Below are positions 1 to 9,672 of a DNA stretch of 64,000 nt, in pieces; within the stretch, counting starts at the first letter, position 1, and each line of letters starts with the position of its first letter. The notes beneath the pieces are model-generated. The model was not told the DNA's origin, searched no databases, and saw nothing but the letters and a program-made list of their open reading frames with translations. The DNA comes from Adiantum capillus-veneris (taxonomy: Eukaryota; Streptophyta; Polypodiopsida; Polypodiales; Pteridaceae). Position numbers and translations under genes: made by a program. The stretch spans positions 120,788,543-120,852,542 of the forward strand of contig CM043960.1 of assembly GCA_014529385.2 (NCBI GenBank). The letters are read 5' to 3'.

Positions 1-386
1 AACTTGCGCTTCTTGAGCGCTGACACCCCAGGGGCTTGCTCGTCCAAGTAATGGCTTGCATCGGTTGCAATTTCTTGGAATCGTTGCAACCGCTTGGAGA
101 ATGGGCGATCACCTTTGTGTATATAGCGCAAAAGATCTCAAGGCACCCAGATCCCTACATGTGGGGGGATAGATACATAATATTTTATGATGTGCTCCTC
201 CATGAACGTAGAAATCTCCTCAAATGCATTCATGTGAAGGGCAACTGTGGCGTCAAGGTCAGGAAGATGAGTAAAAAAGGTGTGGAGGTCCAACTTCCCT
301 TTGTATTTGGTGTCCTTGAGGAAGAGGATGAAGCGTGACAAAGGGGTGGATGTGGGTGCAGATGCAGAGGCTGTGGCAGTATCCAT
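1..386 (-). pseudogene. 5' part of a decayed gene of unknown function (runs off the window)
   Basis: Reading on the minus strand, an ATG at 386-384 opens a frame beginning MDTATASASAPTSTPLSRF. It stays open to a TGA at 140-138, then continues in the same frame with convincing protein-like sequence (DLLRYIHKGDRPF, then a lysine-rich stretch ending ALKKRK) to the window edge. The single TGA is most simply a CGA arginine codon changed by one C-to-T step. The first 16 residues of the longer frame (from 434) lie in the probable 5' untranslated region, so I chose the inner ATG, which sits about 85 bases downstream of a good TATA box. I do not recognise the family. The product would be a soluble, helix-rich protein with no visible membrane segment. 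It could also be an active gene whose TGA is removed by an intron, but I see no clear splice pair. Confidence 0.4.
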
Positions 387-467
387 GTTTAGCTTGGGGT
401 GTGGATAGAGAGTGGAGGAGCTCAAGAGTTGCAAAAGTGAAAATAGTGAATGAGTTAGGTGGCCCCC

Positions 468-475
468 CTTTTATA
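468..475 (-). promoter_or_regulatory. TATA box of the minus-strand gene at 1-386
   Basis: The minus strand reads TATAAAAG here, the plant TATA consensus. It lies about 85 bases upstream of the ATG at 386, leaving room for a transcription start near 440 and a short CT-rich leader. The motif and spacing are visible; promoter function is inferred. Confidence 0.5.
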
Positions 476-562
476 ATGGACCCTTTTTTTAAGACATAAA
501 AAAAAAGACACTTTCACCAAAAAATGATTTCTTATCCCAATGCAAAAAATTATATTCAAAGG

Positions 563-586
563 CATGATTTGCTGAAGCAAATCATG
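563..586. other. 24-base near-perfect palindrome
   Basis: Two 11-base arms (CATGATTTGCT and its complement) flank a 2-base centre. It lies between the two minus-strand genes. The loop is too short for a normal RNA hairpin, so a dimeric protein site or chance are the alternatives. Confidence 0.35.
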
Positions 587-631
587 TTGATTACAGCGGG
601 GATCAATATGAAAATTGCAAGAGTTACAAAG

Positions 632-1912
632 TTATAAGATCGATAGCATAGTTCCATCTAATGATCGACAAACCATGATGTATTGAAAATGTGGTGGAAG
701 GATTCTCACCTTGTGACCTTGTAAACGAAATTGTGCTTGTTGAAGGGCCTCAAAACCCATAATAACCAAATGTTCTCGAACATTACTGAGAGTCCAATGC
801 TTGCTCACTTGGACTGCCTCCAAAGCATCGTTGGGCATCTTCACTGCAATGTCAAAGCTTGCAATAGCGCTGTCTACACTCTGTAATTAGGGAGTCCACA
901 CTCCAAGCTTGCACATCCAACGATCATAGTGAAATCGTATGTACAAGGAGGTGCGGGATTTCAAATAGCGCATTCCAATACCTGAAGCTCCAACCTTACA
1001 ACGGTACCGGTCCCCGTTGTGCATGCCCTCCACAAAACCCCAGTCCTCTTCTAAAAGCCTTCCTAATTCCTCGTAATGCGCATCTTTACATACAAGCATT
1101 GTGGTAGTCTCCACAAATCCAAACTCTTTAAAAATGTGCACAAAACAATGAATAGGCAAACACCAACTCAAGCCCACAGACCTAGAAGCTTTAGAGTATT
1201 TCAAAGAGTTTTGGACATCCATTATCATCTTTTGCTTGAAAGATGCTACCGACTACAAATCTGGGACCGACCACTCCATACTTAATAAGGAAGTTACTTT
1301 GATGGGTTCAAGCGTTTCAAATGCTTGTGTAGAAGTAGGGACAATATAGGAGTGAGAATAGAAGAAAATCCTTCTTTGAACCAGTTTGGTTGGGCAAAGA
1401 TGTGGGAACATTATTGCTCCAATATCCGCATGTATAGCATTGAATGTGCCGGAGAGACTATGTAGTGGCTGCTCCTCCACCAGCGTGGATGAAAATATGA
1501 CTATAAATGCATGACAAATGTTAAGTATGAATCCATAATAACATTACACTGTGATTTCACACCTAGCTTTGTATTCTCAAAACATGTACTTACAATGTGT
1601 TGGAAATCGAGGTGCTTGTTGCAAGTGCATGGTTGACATTGAGAAAACATGTTGCACAATGGCTACGATCCCCTTGTCTTTGCGGTTCTTGAAGCCAAGG
1701 AGCTTTCCTTTCCAATGAAGATCCAAGTTTGCACGATTCCGCACACGATGAGGGCCAACAACAGATGGCTGCATGCATACCCAAGCACCTTTGGTGAACT
1801 CTTGTGGCACCCACTCATCATCTACACCTCTAGTGTTGTGGCATGCAAGTGCTGTGACCTCATCCTTTGGCCGCCTTTGCGAAGTAGAGTTGGCCATGGT
1901 TGAGCAAAGCAA
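632..1912 (-). pseudogene. decayed minus-strand gene of unknown function, probably with one intron
   Basis: The first exon (1912 down to about 1594; inner ATG near 1897) encodes a soluble stretch including DEEWVPQEF-like sequence (visible: DDEWVPQEFTKGAWVC) and a lysine/arginine-rich segment. It ends at a strong donor, GTAAGT at 1593-1588. The second part runs in one continuous frame from about 1480 to 710 and is interrupted by TAG at 1255-1253 and TAA at 889-887. The residues on both sides of each stop read as ordinary protein (for example MEWSVPDL, stop, SVASFKQKMIMDV). A second good donor, GTGAGA, lies at 709-704. I do not recognise the protein. Either the stops are real and this is a pseudogene, or small introns remove them. 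The acceptor for the first intron is not obvious. Confidence 0.4.
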
Positions 1913-1984
1913 ACTAGGAGGAGGAGAAGAACCTTGCTTGTTGCTACAATGTAGGTGGGATAAAGTGATATGAAGAAGTGGTTA

Positions 1985-2095
1985 ACCCTTGTGGCAATGG
2001 GAGGAGAAGGTGGACAACCTTTGCTTGGTGTGGCACTGGGAGGAGAAGGTGGATAACCCTTGCTTGGTGTGGCAATGGAAGGTGGTAGGGGAGGA
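1985..2095. repeat. 39-bp minisatellite, about 2.5 copies
   Basis: Units starting at 1992, 2031 and 2070 are spaced exactly 39 bases. On the minus strand the unit encodes a 13-residue proline-rich repeat (PPSPPSATPSKG), and 39 is a multiple of three, so it could once have been coding. No convincing gene surrounds it. Confidence 0.7.
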
Positions 2096-2671
2096 GAGAG
2101 GAGCTTCCTTGCTGCAGCAATGGAAATGGTGTAGAGAGAGAGAGTGTTGGAGTAGAGGATGAGTGTGATGGTTACAACCAAGGAGGGGTTGGAAAAGGGG
2201 TTCTAGAGAGAGAAAATCACTTTTTGCCTAATAATTACTTTTGGGGGAGCTCTGGATAGCAAAAAAAGATTTTTAAAAAGTTTTTTTAAAAAATTGAATT
2301 TTAGGGTTTTTGGATGCACGTTTTGACTTTGTGAGATCAAAAAATGTATTTTTGACCATAAAATAGTTTTAGAGGGGTTTTCAGAAGATGAAATTTGAGT
2401 TTTGAAATTTTTGAAAAATTTCAAAATTTTGAGATTTTTTCAGAACCGGATAAAAAAAGAGGGAAGTTGGAGGTTCCATATGGCCCACCCATCCCCCCCC
2501 TCCCCACCCCACCTTCTTACTAGGTAAGAGCCCATTTAAGAAGTGTAAGACTACTTTGTCCCCCTATATTTTTGAGGGCATAGAGTGTGTCCACCACCCT
2601 CTTCTCATTGGCTGGCCTCTAATTAACCTTAATCCCAAAGGGCCCCTAGAGGGTTCATATTTTTCCTAATG
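2096..2671. other. AT-rich stretch, no gene seen
   Basis: Runs of A and T with a C-rich tract near 2492-2515. The only open frame on either strand (2203-2424, minus) is low-complexity lysine, phenylalanine and serine. I see no recognisable feature. Confidence 0.5.
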
Positions 2672-2887
2672 ATTCTTCTCCTCTTCTCTCTTCTCTCTTA
2701 GCACTCCGCTTTAGGAGGTGCATCTGCACGTGCTCTCTCATTCTATCTCTCTCTTTGTCTCTCTATGTTCGCGTACAACTTGGAGTATGTGCAAGGAAGG
2801 TTGCTAGTTATGAAGATTTGTGTGTTTCATGGATTGCAGTATGTTGTCGTTGGTATTTGGCAGGGTCTTCCACGCATCCATTTGTAG
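2672..2887. repeat. dispersed repeat copy 1 (possible LTR 3' part)
   Basis: This 216-base block matches 18984-19200 with small differences, from a CT-rich run through GCACTCCGCTTTAGGAGGTG to CCACGCATC-ATTTGTAG. The flanking sequences are unrelated. A primer-binding-site-like sequence follows at once in this copy only, which suggests the 3' end of an LTR. No matching gag or second LTR is visible nearby. Confidence 0.6.
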
Positions 2888-2890
2888 AAG

Positions 2891-2907
2891 TGGTATCATA
2901 GCCAAGG
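2891..2907 (+). other. primer-binding-site-like sequence (initiator Met tRNA type)
   Basis: TGGTATCATAGCCAAGG differs by one base from the core TGGTATCAGAGC used by plant Ty1/copia elements (an intact one is at 42097). It lies 3 bases after the dispersed repeat at 2672-2887. It is probably the relic of an LTR element whose body is lost. The missing CA end of the LTR weakens the case. Confidence 0.4.
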
Positions 2908-3123
2908 TCACACACTTGGGAGTTCTGTCAATCACAGATATGGGGAATCAAAGCTAAGTGTTGCATCATCTTTATTTCTCTTTTTGCCTCATTTTTAATG
3001 TTATGTCATATTATAGACATCAAAAGTTTATGCTTGATTTGTATATGTCTAATTGCTGTTTCATACCTAGATATAGCTATATAAATAGCATACTAGAGAG
3101 ATGAACTACTTATAGAAAGTAAT

Positions 3124-3194
<71 letters not shown>

Positions 3195-3435
3195 GTTTGA
3201 TGTAGTAAATATATTTACAATCAATTTGTGTGCATTTGATCACATTACGAGTAGCATATACATAAACGGTCATACTAGGAATGAATGAAGAGTTTGGTGC
3301 GAGTGAGAAGGTACAAGACAAGGCAAGAAGAAGTTAGGCCGAGAAGTTTTGCATAGCCTTGTAAATAAGGAGAGGGAGAAGTAAAGGCAAACTTATTTTT
3401 TGATCATAGGAGTTGATCCATAAAGATCAAATAGG
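2908..3435. other. non-coding stretch with a TA microsatellite
   Basis: An uninterrupted (TA)n run of about 67 bases lies at 3126-3192. The open frame spanning it on the minus strand is an artefact of the repeat. I see nothing else recognisable. Confidence 0.7.
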
Positions 3436-3635
3436 AGTAAATATGACGAATATCTTAAATGTCATGAGAACAATCCCAAGAGGCCTACCACCTATGATAT
3501 TGAGCCGATGTGATCAGCATGGGAAACTACCCAAAAAGTAAATACGACGAATATCTTAAATGTTGTGAGAACAATCCCAAGAGGCCTACCACCTATGATG
3601 AGCCGATGTGATCAGCGTGGAAAACTACCCAAAGA
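3436..3635. repeat. tandem duplication, unit about 101 bp
   Basis: Two adjacent copies start at 3436 and 3537 (AGTAAATA-GACGAATATC) and share the block CCCAAGAGGCCTACCACC. They differ by a few substitutions and a 3-base deletion, so this is a fairly recent local duplication in non-coding DNA. Confidence 0.8.
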
Positions 3636-3874
3636 GACCTCTCAAAATTTGAGATATTGACATGTTGTCCTGCTAAAGCCACCTGTTTGAAATCTTCAAT
3701 TACCTACAAGCCGAGAAATCAAGAGGGAGTAGCAGGGGCCGATAAGAGCGTAAACACTTGAGCTCCTATGGCTTGTTGCTGGTCTGCACTACCGGCAACC
3801 TACTGAAAGCCGTTCGCCATGTCACCAGAATCGGCCTGAGCCGTCCGGCTTTGCCCCCTTGCCCAACTCCTCTC

Positions 3875-4195
3875 TCACTCACATGCCAACCTAGTGAACA
3901 AAGGAAGAACATGGTCACCCTTCACAAACTCTGTTACACTTCCGCCTACACTCTCCACAATCCCAGAGGCTTCATGACCAAAAATGCGAGGAAATAGACC
4001 AATTTTTGGCTTGTCCTGCCAAAATGTCACGTCACTGCGGCACAATGATGAATAGAGGATCTTTATGCGAACTCCTCCGATTTGTGGTGGATCGACTTCT
4101 ACCTCTTCAATAACAAGCGGCTCTCTTGGTCCCCAACAAACTACACCTTTGCAGTTGATGGTTTGTCTAGTCTCGATGGCGCCATAGCTGAGAAC
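3875..4195 (-). pseudogene. N-terminal fragment of a plant alcohol dehydrogenase (zinc-dependent MDR family)
   Basis: The minus-strand frame reads [20 protein letters not shown], then [36 protein letters not shown] and GDHVLPLFT, followed by unrelated sequence and a stop. This is the start of the GroES-like catalytic domain of class-P/ADH-like alcohol dehydrogenases. It includes the zinc-ligand Cys in LCRSD, the GHE motif holding the second ligand His and its Glu neighbour, and the proton-relay region. The rest (structural-zinc loop, NAD-binding fold; about 280 residues) is absent. No ATG fits the expected start: the frame opens with GTG at the edge of a MITE (4199-4482). The Arg after Cys occurs in some animal ADHs, so it need not be a defect. 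Two introns usual in this part of plant ADH genes are missing, hinting at a processed copy. Confidence 0.75.
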
Positions 4196-4198
4196 AAT

Positions 4199-4482
4199 CA
4201 CAAGAAGATTTAGAAATTTTCACACGTAGGAAAAGGGAGCCTTTTTCAATGTTTTTCATACAATGCATAACATCATGAGCTCCTGCTCGGGAGGCACCGC
4301 ATACCTAGCGAGGTACAATTGGGAGCAGGGGACCACCGCACACCCCCCCCCCCCCAGCCAACAGTCCCCTGTCTCCAATCGTACCTAGCTAGGTATGCTG
4401 TGCCTCCCTCACAGAAGCTCATGATGTTGAGGTAAGTCATAACGTGGGACTTATTGTGAGAATCTGTCCAAAACTTCTTGTG
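4199..4482. mobile_element. hairpin MITE, copy 1
   Basis: The element starts CACAAGAAG and ends CTTCTTGTG, and its two halves are complementary over roughly 130 bases per arm. The shared arm block contains AACATCATGAGCT, GGGAGGCAC and TACCTAGC. A C-run sits in the loop (4343-4354). A 3-base AAT is repeated at 4196-4198 and 4483-4485. The CACA.. ends plus a 3-base target duplication resemble CACTA-type non-autonomous elements, but the family is an inference. A second copy is at 28948-29226. This copy abuts the alcohol dehydrogenase fragment. Confidence 0.75.
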
Positions 4483-4753
4483 AATCACATAGCAGGCTGC
4501 CAGGATCTTTGATTGTGTGAGCAACTAGTCATGGACTGGTCGACGCGCCCCCCCATAGCGGCAGTCTCTCCTTAGAGCCGAGTCTGCAGCATGCAATAAC
4601 TACAACAAGTGGTGGAGAACTGACACTTCTAATTTCCACATACACTGCCAGCTAAAAGGCGACTCTCTTAGCGTGGTCATCGTTTAACTGCCCTTCTGCC
4701 TCACACACTCACACACACGTTCAAATGCATGCTACCAACTCTGCATGCTAGCA

Positions 4754-4840
<87 letters not shown>

Positions 4841-5689
4841 TAGGCCATTCCTCTCTGCAGTCCGACTCACTATCTCTCTCTCCACTCTCTGCCGCTAGCA
4901 GCTGAAATGGTACCAACCAGTTCTCTCTCTACTCTCTTCATGCAACCCTTAGCCACCTACCGAAGACCCTGCACCCACTTCCCATGCAGAGGCGCTCCCA
5001 CTCATTCTCTCTCGGCACCAGCAACTAGAACACTTTGAGCCACTGCGTGGTCAAATCCTTGCGGCTTGATTAGCCTCCACGGCCTCGTGCAGAGGAACAA
5101 CACACTCGCGTTCAATATCTTCCCACAGCTGCACCGGCAATGCTCAGCCGACCTCAGTGCATGAGATTTGGTGGGCCTGGTTAACGAGTATCACACCTTT
5201 CCACAAGCCCTCACCACCCCATATCGACTTTCAATCGCCTCCTCATTCTACAAGCAGAAGCAATACAACTCAGCATGGACTATAGACAAAGCGTGCAGCT
5301 ATTGAACAACACGTAGCAACAGGGGTTGTACTGTACTCCATCCTCACAGTTTCGAGAAGTTGACGCCCAGTGATATTCCTTGGCACAACGCATGGGACAC
5401 TTCAAGCTAAGCAACAAAGCGTAGAAGGCTGGCATTGTGAAACCTCCTCATGATGGCAGCAAAGATCAAAGGGGACGCGTCCTTGTCCATGGGAGAAGCC
5501 AAACTCGAACAGTCAAGGCAACACGTCAGCAGAAGGCGCTCATGATATCCGCTATTCTTTGCCTCCTTAAAATGAGACACACCCCCTCATCAGCAGACCA
5601 ATCTCTCCCCCAGTACGACTACCTACATAGACGAACTTTGACGACACACTTTCAAACTGAAGCAATACTTTTTGCGACAGTACTCGCAT
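4483..5689. other. no gene recognised; compound CT/CA microsatellite
   Basis: A (CT)n run at about 4756-4795 passes directly into a (CA)n run to 4837. The plus-strand frame at 5437-5748 (103 residues, ending in an acidic, then hydrophobic tail) has no motif I recognise and no convincing upstream signals. I do not call it a gene. Confidence 0.5.
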
Positions 5690-6463
5690 CCATGGGAGTT
5701 ACCGACGATGCTGATGATGATTTTTGTCTAATGCTTTTAAGCTTTTAGTTTTTCACTTTACTTCATTTTAGTTTTGTAGCACGCCATTGAATTAGATCCA
5801 TAAGGATAAGGATTGTATTAGCGTGGTCTCATAGGCCTTTTGAAGAAGGTTAGTATAACATTTCATTCCATTTCTCTTTCTCTCTTCGCCCTCCCACTAA
5901 GCCTCTCCACAAAGGTGGACATTGACAAACCTCTTTAGTGGCCCGTGCAATACTTTCTTGCACAACGCCCTTTGCCGGATATCCTCGGGCATTAACGATG
6001 ATGAATTGATTTTCATCACGATTTTAAGCTTTTGGTTTTAATCTTTCATTGTACTTCATTTTATTTTATTTATTTTTATCTTTTTTTGTTTGTACCCAAG
6101 CATTGGCATAGATACACAAGGATTGTATTAGTTTATTCTATGTAAATTTGAGCTTTTGAAGACTGTTAATATAACATTTCATGTAGTTTCTCTCTCTTTT
6201 TTCTCCCTCTCCCCCTTCCCTCTTGATCGATGGTCGATGGTATGGAAGTATCCTTCATCGACAAAGCTCTTCGGCGACCAATGCAATAGTTTCTCCGACA
6301 ACGTCGGGCACAGATGACGACGATGATGGTTTACTATGATGATTTTAGTCATTCTTTCAGTTCATTTTAATTTTTGTACCCAAGCATTGGTTTACATCCA
6401 CAAGGATTGTATTAGTTTGGTATCATAGGCTTTTTAAAGAGGGTTAATATAACATTTCCTTTC

Positions 6464-6500
<37 letters not shown>
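5690..6500. repeat. three diverged tandem copies of a ~300-bp non-coding unit
   Basis: The shared order is a GATGATGA-rich start (near 5710, 5997, 6311), then TTTTAAGCTTTT, ACTTCATTTTA, CAAGCATTGG-like, AAGGATTGTATTAG and TATAACATTTC, ending in a CT-rich run. Copies differ by many substitutions and indels, so the array is old. The last copy ends in (CT)n at about 6465-6500. Confidence 0.7.
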
Positions 6501-6505
<5 letters not shown>

Positions 6506-6577
6506 CCCCCCTTAACTAAACTGCGGGCTCTATCTTTGTATTTGATTATCTACAACCTCGCAAGTTGATGACTTTTT

Positions 6578-6650
6578 GGTACCCACACACACACACACAC
6601 TCACTTGTCAATTCGAATGCTATACGCATACACGCACGTTCGTGCACGCG

Positions 6651-6734
<84 letters not shown>
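6578..6734. repeat. (CA)n / (CG)n microsatellite
   Basis: A short CA run lies near 6582-6601. A GC-alternating stretch near 6647-6660 then runs into about 75 bases of pure CA. The open frames here (poly-His/Thr or Cys/Val) are artefacts. Confidence 0.9.
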
Positions 6735-6735
<1 letters not shown>

Positions 6736-7706
6736 CGTGAGTGTCTCATTAATGCGCAAACCGGAATCTCTACTTGATGGATCCTTCTCCTTTACTCAAG
6801 CTAATTAGACATTTCCTTCGCCCTAATGACAAGGCTACACCTCGTGTGAATTATCTGACTTTCAAGGCATTATCTACTCTAGTTTAGGTAATTTGTATAA
6901 GCTACAGACTCCCATACTATCTACTACAAGTTTAAACGAGAAGCTTAATTATGTGGTTTTGCTAGGCATTCTTTTGATGCACAGAAAACCTAGATTATCT
7001 CACATAATTTTATGTCTAACTGGAAATGCCTGTCATACATAGAGACTTCTACAAAAAAGAAGCTACGATCGAATTAATTTTGTGTTGTCTTTTATCTACT
7101 CTTTATAGTATAGCCTTTACATGATGACTAAAAACTTAGATTCGCTGATGTAGGTAACACCAGTTGACGTTGCATATTTACCAATTTAAGCAGCACAATA
7201 TCAAACTGCAATTCACAATTTTTAACCAATACCAAATGCAGATTCACCGATTTAGGCAGCATTAGTGCAGATGCACCGATTTAGGTAGCACATTGGGTGT
7301 AGATTCGTCGATTTATGAAACACCAATCACAACATCATGCTGCAGTGGCTGGCCACCACTATCTCGAGTATGCTTTTGTTACCCGGTTATACAAAATGAC
7401 GGATATTTAGATTTGGATTTGAAATGGGTACATGTTGGCAGTGTTTGGATGTGGATTCAATATGGATATATGATAATTTTCTATCGCGATAGTATTGAAC
7501 TTGAGATTAATGAGAATTGATTATTGAATGATGAGTGTGACCAATGATATCCTGATTCATCAGGGTATGATATATACTGCTTATTCTAGTGGTATGTAAC
7601 ACGGTAGTATGTGGATGACGGCAGGCATAAACAATGTTGTTAATTTCTTTTTTTATTATGACATGTTCCTAACACAGAATACTAATTACTGTTTTTGACA
7701 AGTATT
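6735..7706. other. no gene recognised; short degenerate tandem repeat
   Basis: A ~30-base unit (CAGATTCACCGATTTAGGCA and variants) recurs 4-5 times between about 7140 and 7315. The remainder shows no coding or regulatory feature I can support. Confidence 0.5.
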
Positions 7707-8494
7707 TGTTAGGAAATAAGACGTAGCTAAATAGATAATTGAGTAGATTACTTAATGGAGAGAGACAGATTTACATACACGAGATTATAGAGTAGAGAGA
7801 GAGAGAGTACACATGATATACGTGGTTCACCCAATGTGGGCTACGTCCACGGGAAAGCAGCCACTCAATGGCTTTAGTACTTCAAAACAAGAAGTAGTTT
7901 ACAAAGGGATTATACCCTTAATGGAGCTCCCACCTTGCTTCACTCTCACCACCTCACACTCACCTTGTTGCATCAACTTCACACTATGAAATGTGTGTAG
8001 AAATGGCCTCCTTTTATTGGCCAAAAGGGCTGCCCTCTCTTATGAGAGACACCCTTGTGTAGCCGCCCTTGTGCGAATAAGTCCAAATCGGACCCTCCAA
8101 TCTGCCCATGTGTGGCCGCCCTTGAGAAAGACAAGCCCGCTTTTGAATTCGGCCACCGGCCACCGGCCATTGACTTTCGGCCACCGGCCACCAGCCATTG
8201 ACTTCCGACCACCGGCCATCGGCCATTGACTACTGGCCACTGGCCAACCGACCGGTTGTTTTCCGACCACTTTCCGACCGCCGTCCGGCCATAATATTCC
8301 GGCGAAAAAAAAGTCTCGAGGGCCTCTGCCCCCGAGGCCTCTAAAGTTGCCCCTGATTCTTGTCCGTGAAAATTTTGGTTTTCGGTGAGTGATTTTCCTT
8401 CATGCACGATGGCTTCTCCTCATAATGGGAGCCTTACAAATGTGCGCTTTTACCACAGAAAATTACAAGGGTAAATCAGGCTCCATACTTAACA
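7707..8494 (-). mobile_element. solo LTR of the copia family also present at 41282-45850
   Basis: The reverse complement of this block matches the 5' LTR at 41282-42094 end to end (minus strand TGTTAAGTATGG to CCTAACA). The 5-base sequence GTATT occurs on both sides (7702-7706 and 8495-8499), a perfect target duplication. No internal sequence remains, so the element was removed by recombination between its LTRs. The U3 part holds the GGCCGGTGGCC minisatellite. The TATA position is changed to AATAAAAGG on the minus strand (about 8010-8018). Confidence 0.93.
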
Positions 8495-8698
8495 GTATTG
8501 TTTACAGATTCTTATCTTTGCAACTGAGGACAACTGCTTTCTAACGGAGAGATATGTTATGGAATTGATATTCTACTATTTATTGTAGCTGACATGCAGA
8601 AAAGGCTTGACCGATCTAAGCCTATGCGAACAAATATACAGTTTGTACATTTTATTATTAAAGTGCTCTTTTACTAGCTTTGGCCATTTATGACCAGC

Positions 8699-9657
8699 TG
8701 TTGGACGGGAAGCTACTCACACACCCATGAAGTGCATGCAAACACTACCTAGATCAACATAATGTCAATCGAGGACACAGATGACACGATAGGTACACAG
8801 AGGAAATCTCTTAAGCTTGTCAGGCTGAGACCATCCTACACATACAACACTCTGGAAGGCCAACTAAACCACAATCAAGAACCTCACTGCTCTCAACTAC
8901 ACCACCTAGCCACATACACACATACTAAAGGTAACTCGCCTAATCATGCCAGATTCGTACGAAACTTAAGGAACACCATTCCCTCACTAGGATACACCTG
9001 TCCCTAAGCTTCTACACTCAAAACCCTCACTCAAAACCCATCTGCGAAAAACGCGTAGGATAATAGAGCCGAATTTTGAAAGTGTTTGAAACTGAAATTT
9101 ATGGGTATCTATGCGTAGCTTATGTCGCCACGATTCTATAGACTACTAGCACGCAGAAAACAGACATCGTTTGATACACTTATGGCCACAAATAGCTCGT
9201 AGATGCGTCGACGTGTGCGCTTCGTCTCGCGTGGAATGCTTGGCGTTGTCGCGTAGCTCTCCTCGAGCCTACAACAATGGTGCAGTCGGATCTCCAATGT
9301 GTTGAGTGAGCGGGGCGTAGCGAGAGGATGAAGCTCACACTCACTCTCTTTCTCTCTCACACACAGTAGACGGCAGCGCTCAAGTTTGATTATGATAAAA
9401 GTCTTTTTTTACAAAATGACCTAGGTACCTTATATACTAAGGCTACCTTAGGTTTAACCAAAAATGGGGTTGAATAGGTCAAATGGCTTTGTATTTACAA
9501 TCTGGAAGTGCCATTGCACCCCGGCTTCTGAAACTAGAATAACTACTCATTACAAATGATGTTTATAGCCATAATCCACAGCATTTCATAACTCGCAAAA
9601 GATAAGACTTTGGTACGAAACTTGAGTTATGTTGTGTTGTTGACCCAGCGGTCAACA
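8699..9657 (-). repeat. 3' LTR of the gypsy element
   Basis: On the minus strand it begins with the 20-base hairpin TGTTGACCGCTGGGTCAACA and ends CCAACA. A TATA-like TATATAAG lies at 9436-9429 (minus). An 81-residue plus-strand frame (8762-9007) is antisense to the element and recurs in the other LTR only because the LTRs are copies. Confidence 0.92.
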
Positions 9658-9672
9658 TTCCCCCCTTCCGCG
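9658..9672 (-). other. polypurine tract
   Basis: The minus strand reads CGCGGAAGGGGGGAA immediately before the 3' LTR, which is where plus-strand DNA synthesis is primed. A 7-base-stem hairpin (CATGTCG and complement) sits just upstream, near 9675-9694. Confidence 0.75.

Noticed and set aside
5437..5748. 103-residue plus-strand frame
   Set aside because: No recognisable motif; its end falls in the non-coding triplicated repeat.
6546..6808. Open frames on both strands rich in His/Thr or Cys/Val
   Set aside because: They are translations of the CA/CG microsatellite.
8762..9007. 81-residue plus-strand frame conserved in both gypsy LTRs (also 17975-18220)
   Set aside because: It is conserved only because the LTRs are copies of each other; it is antisense to the element and has no motif.
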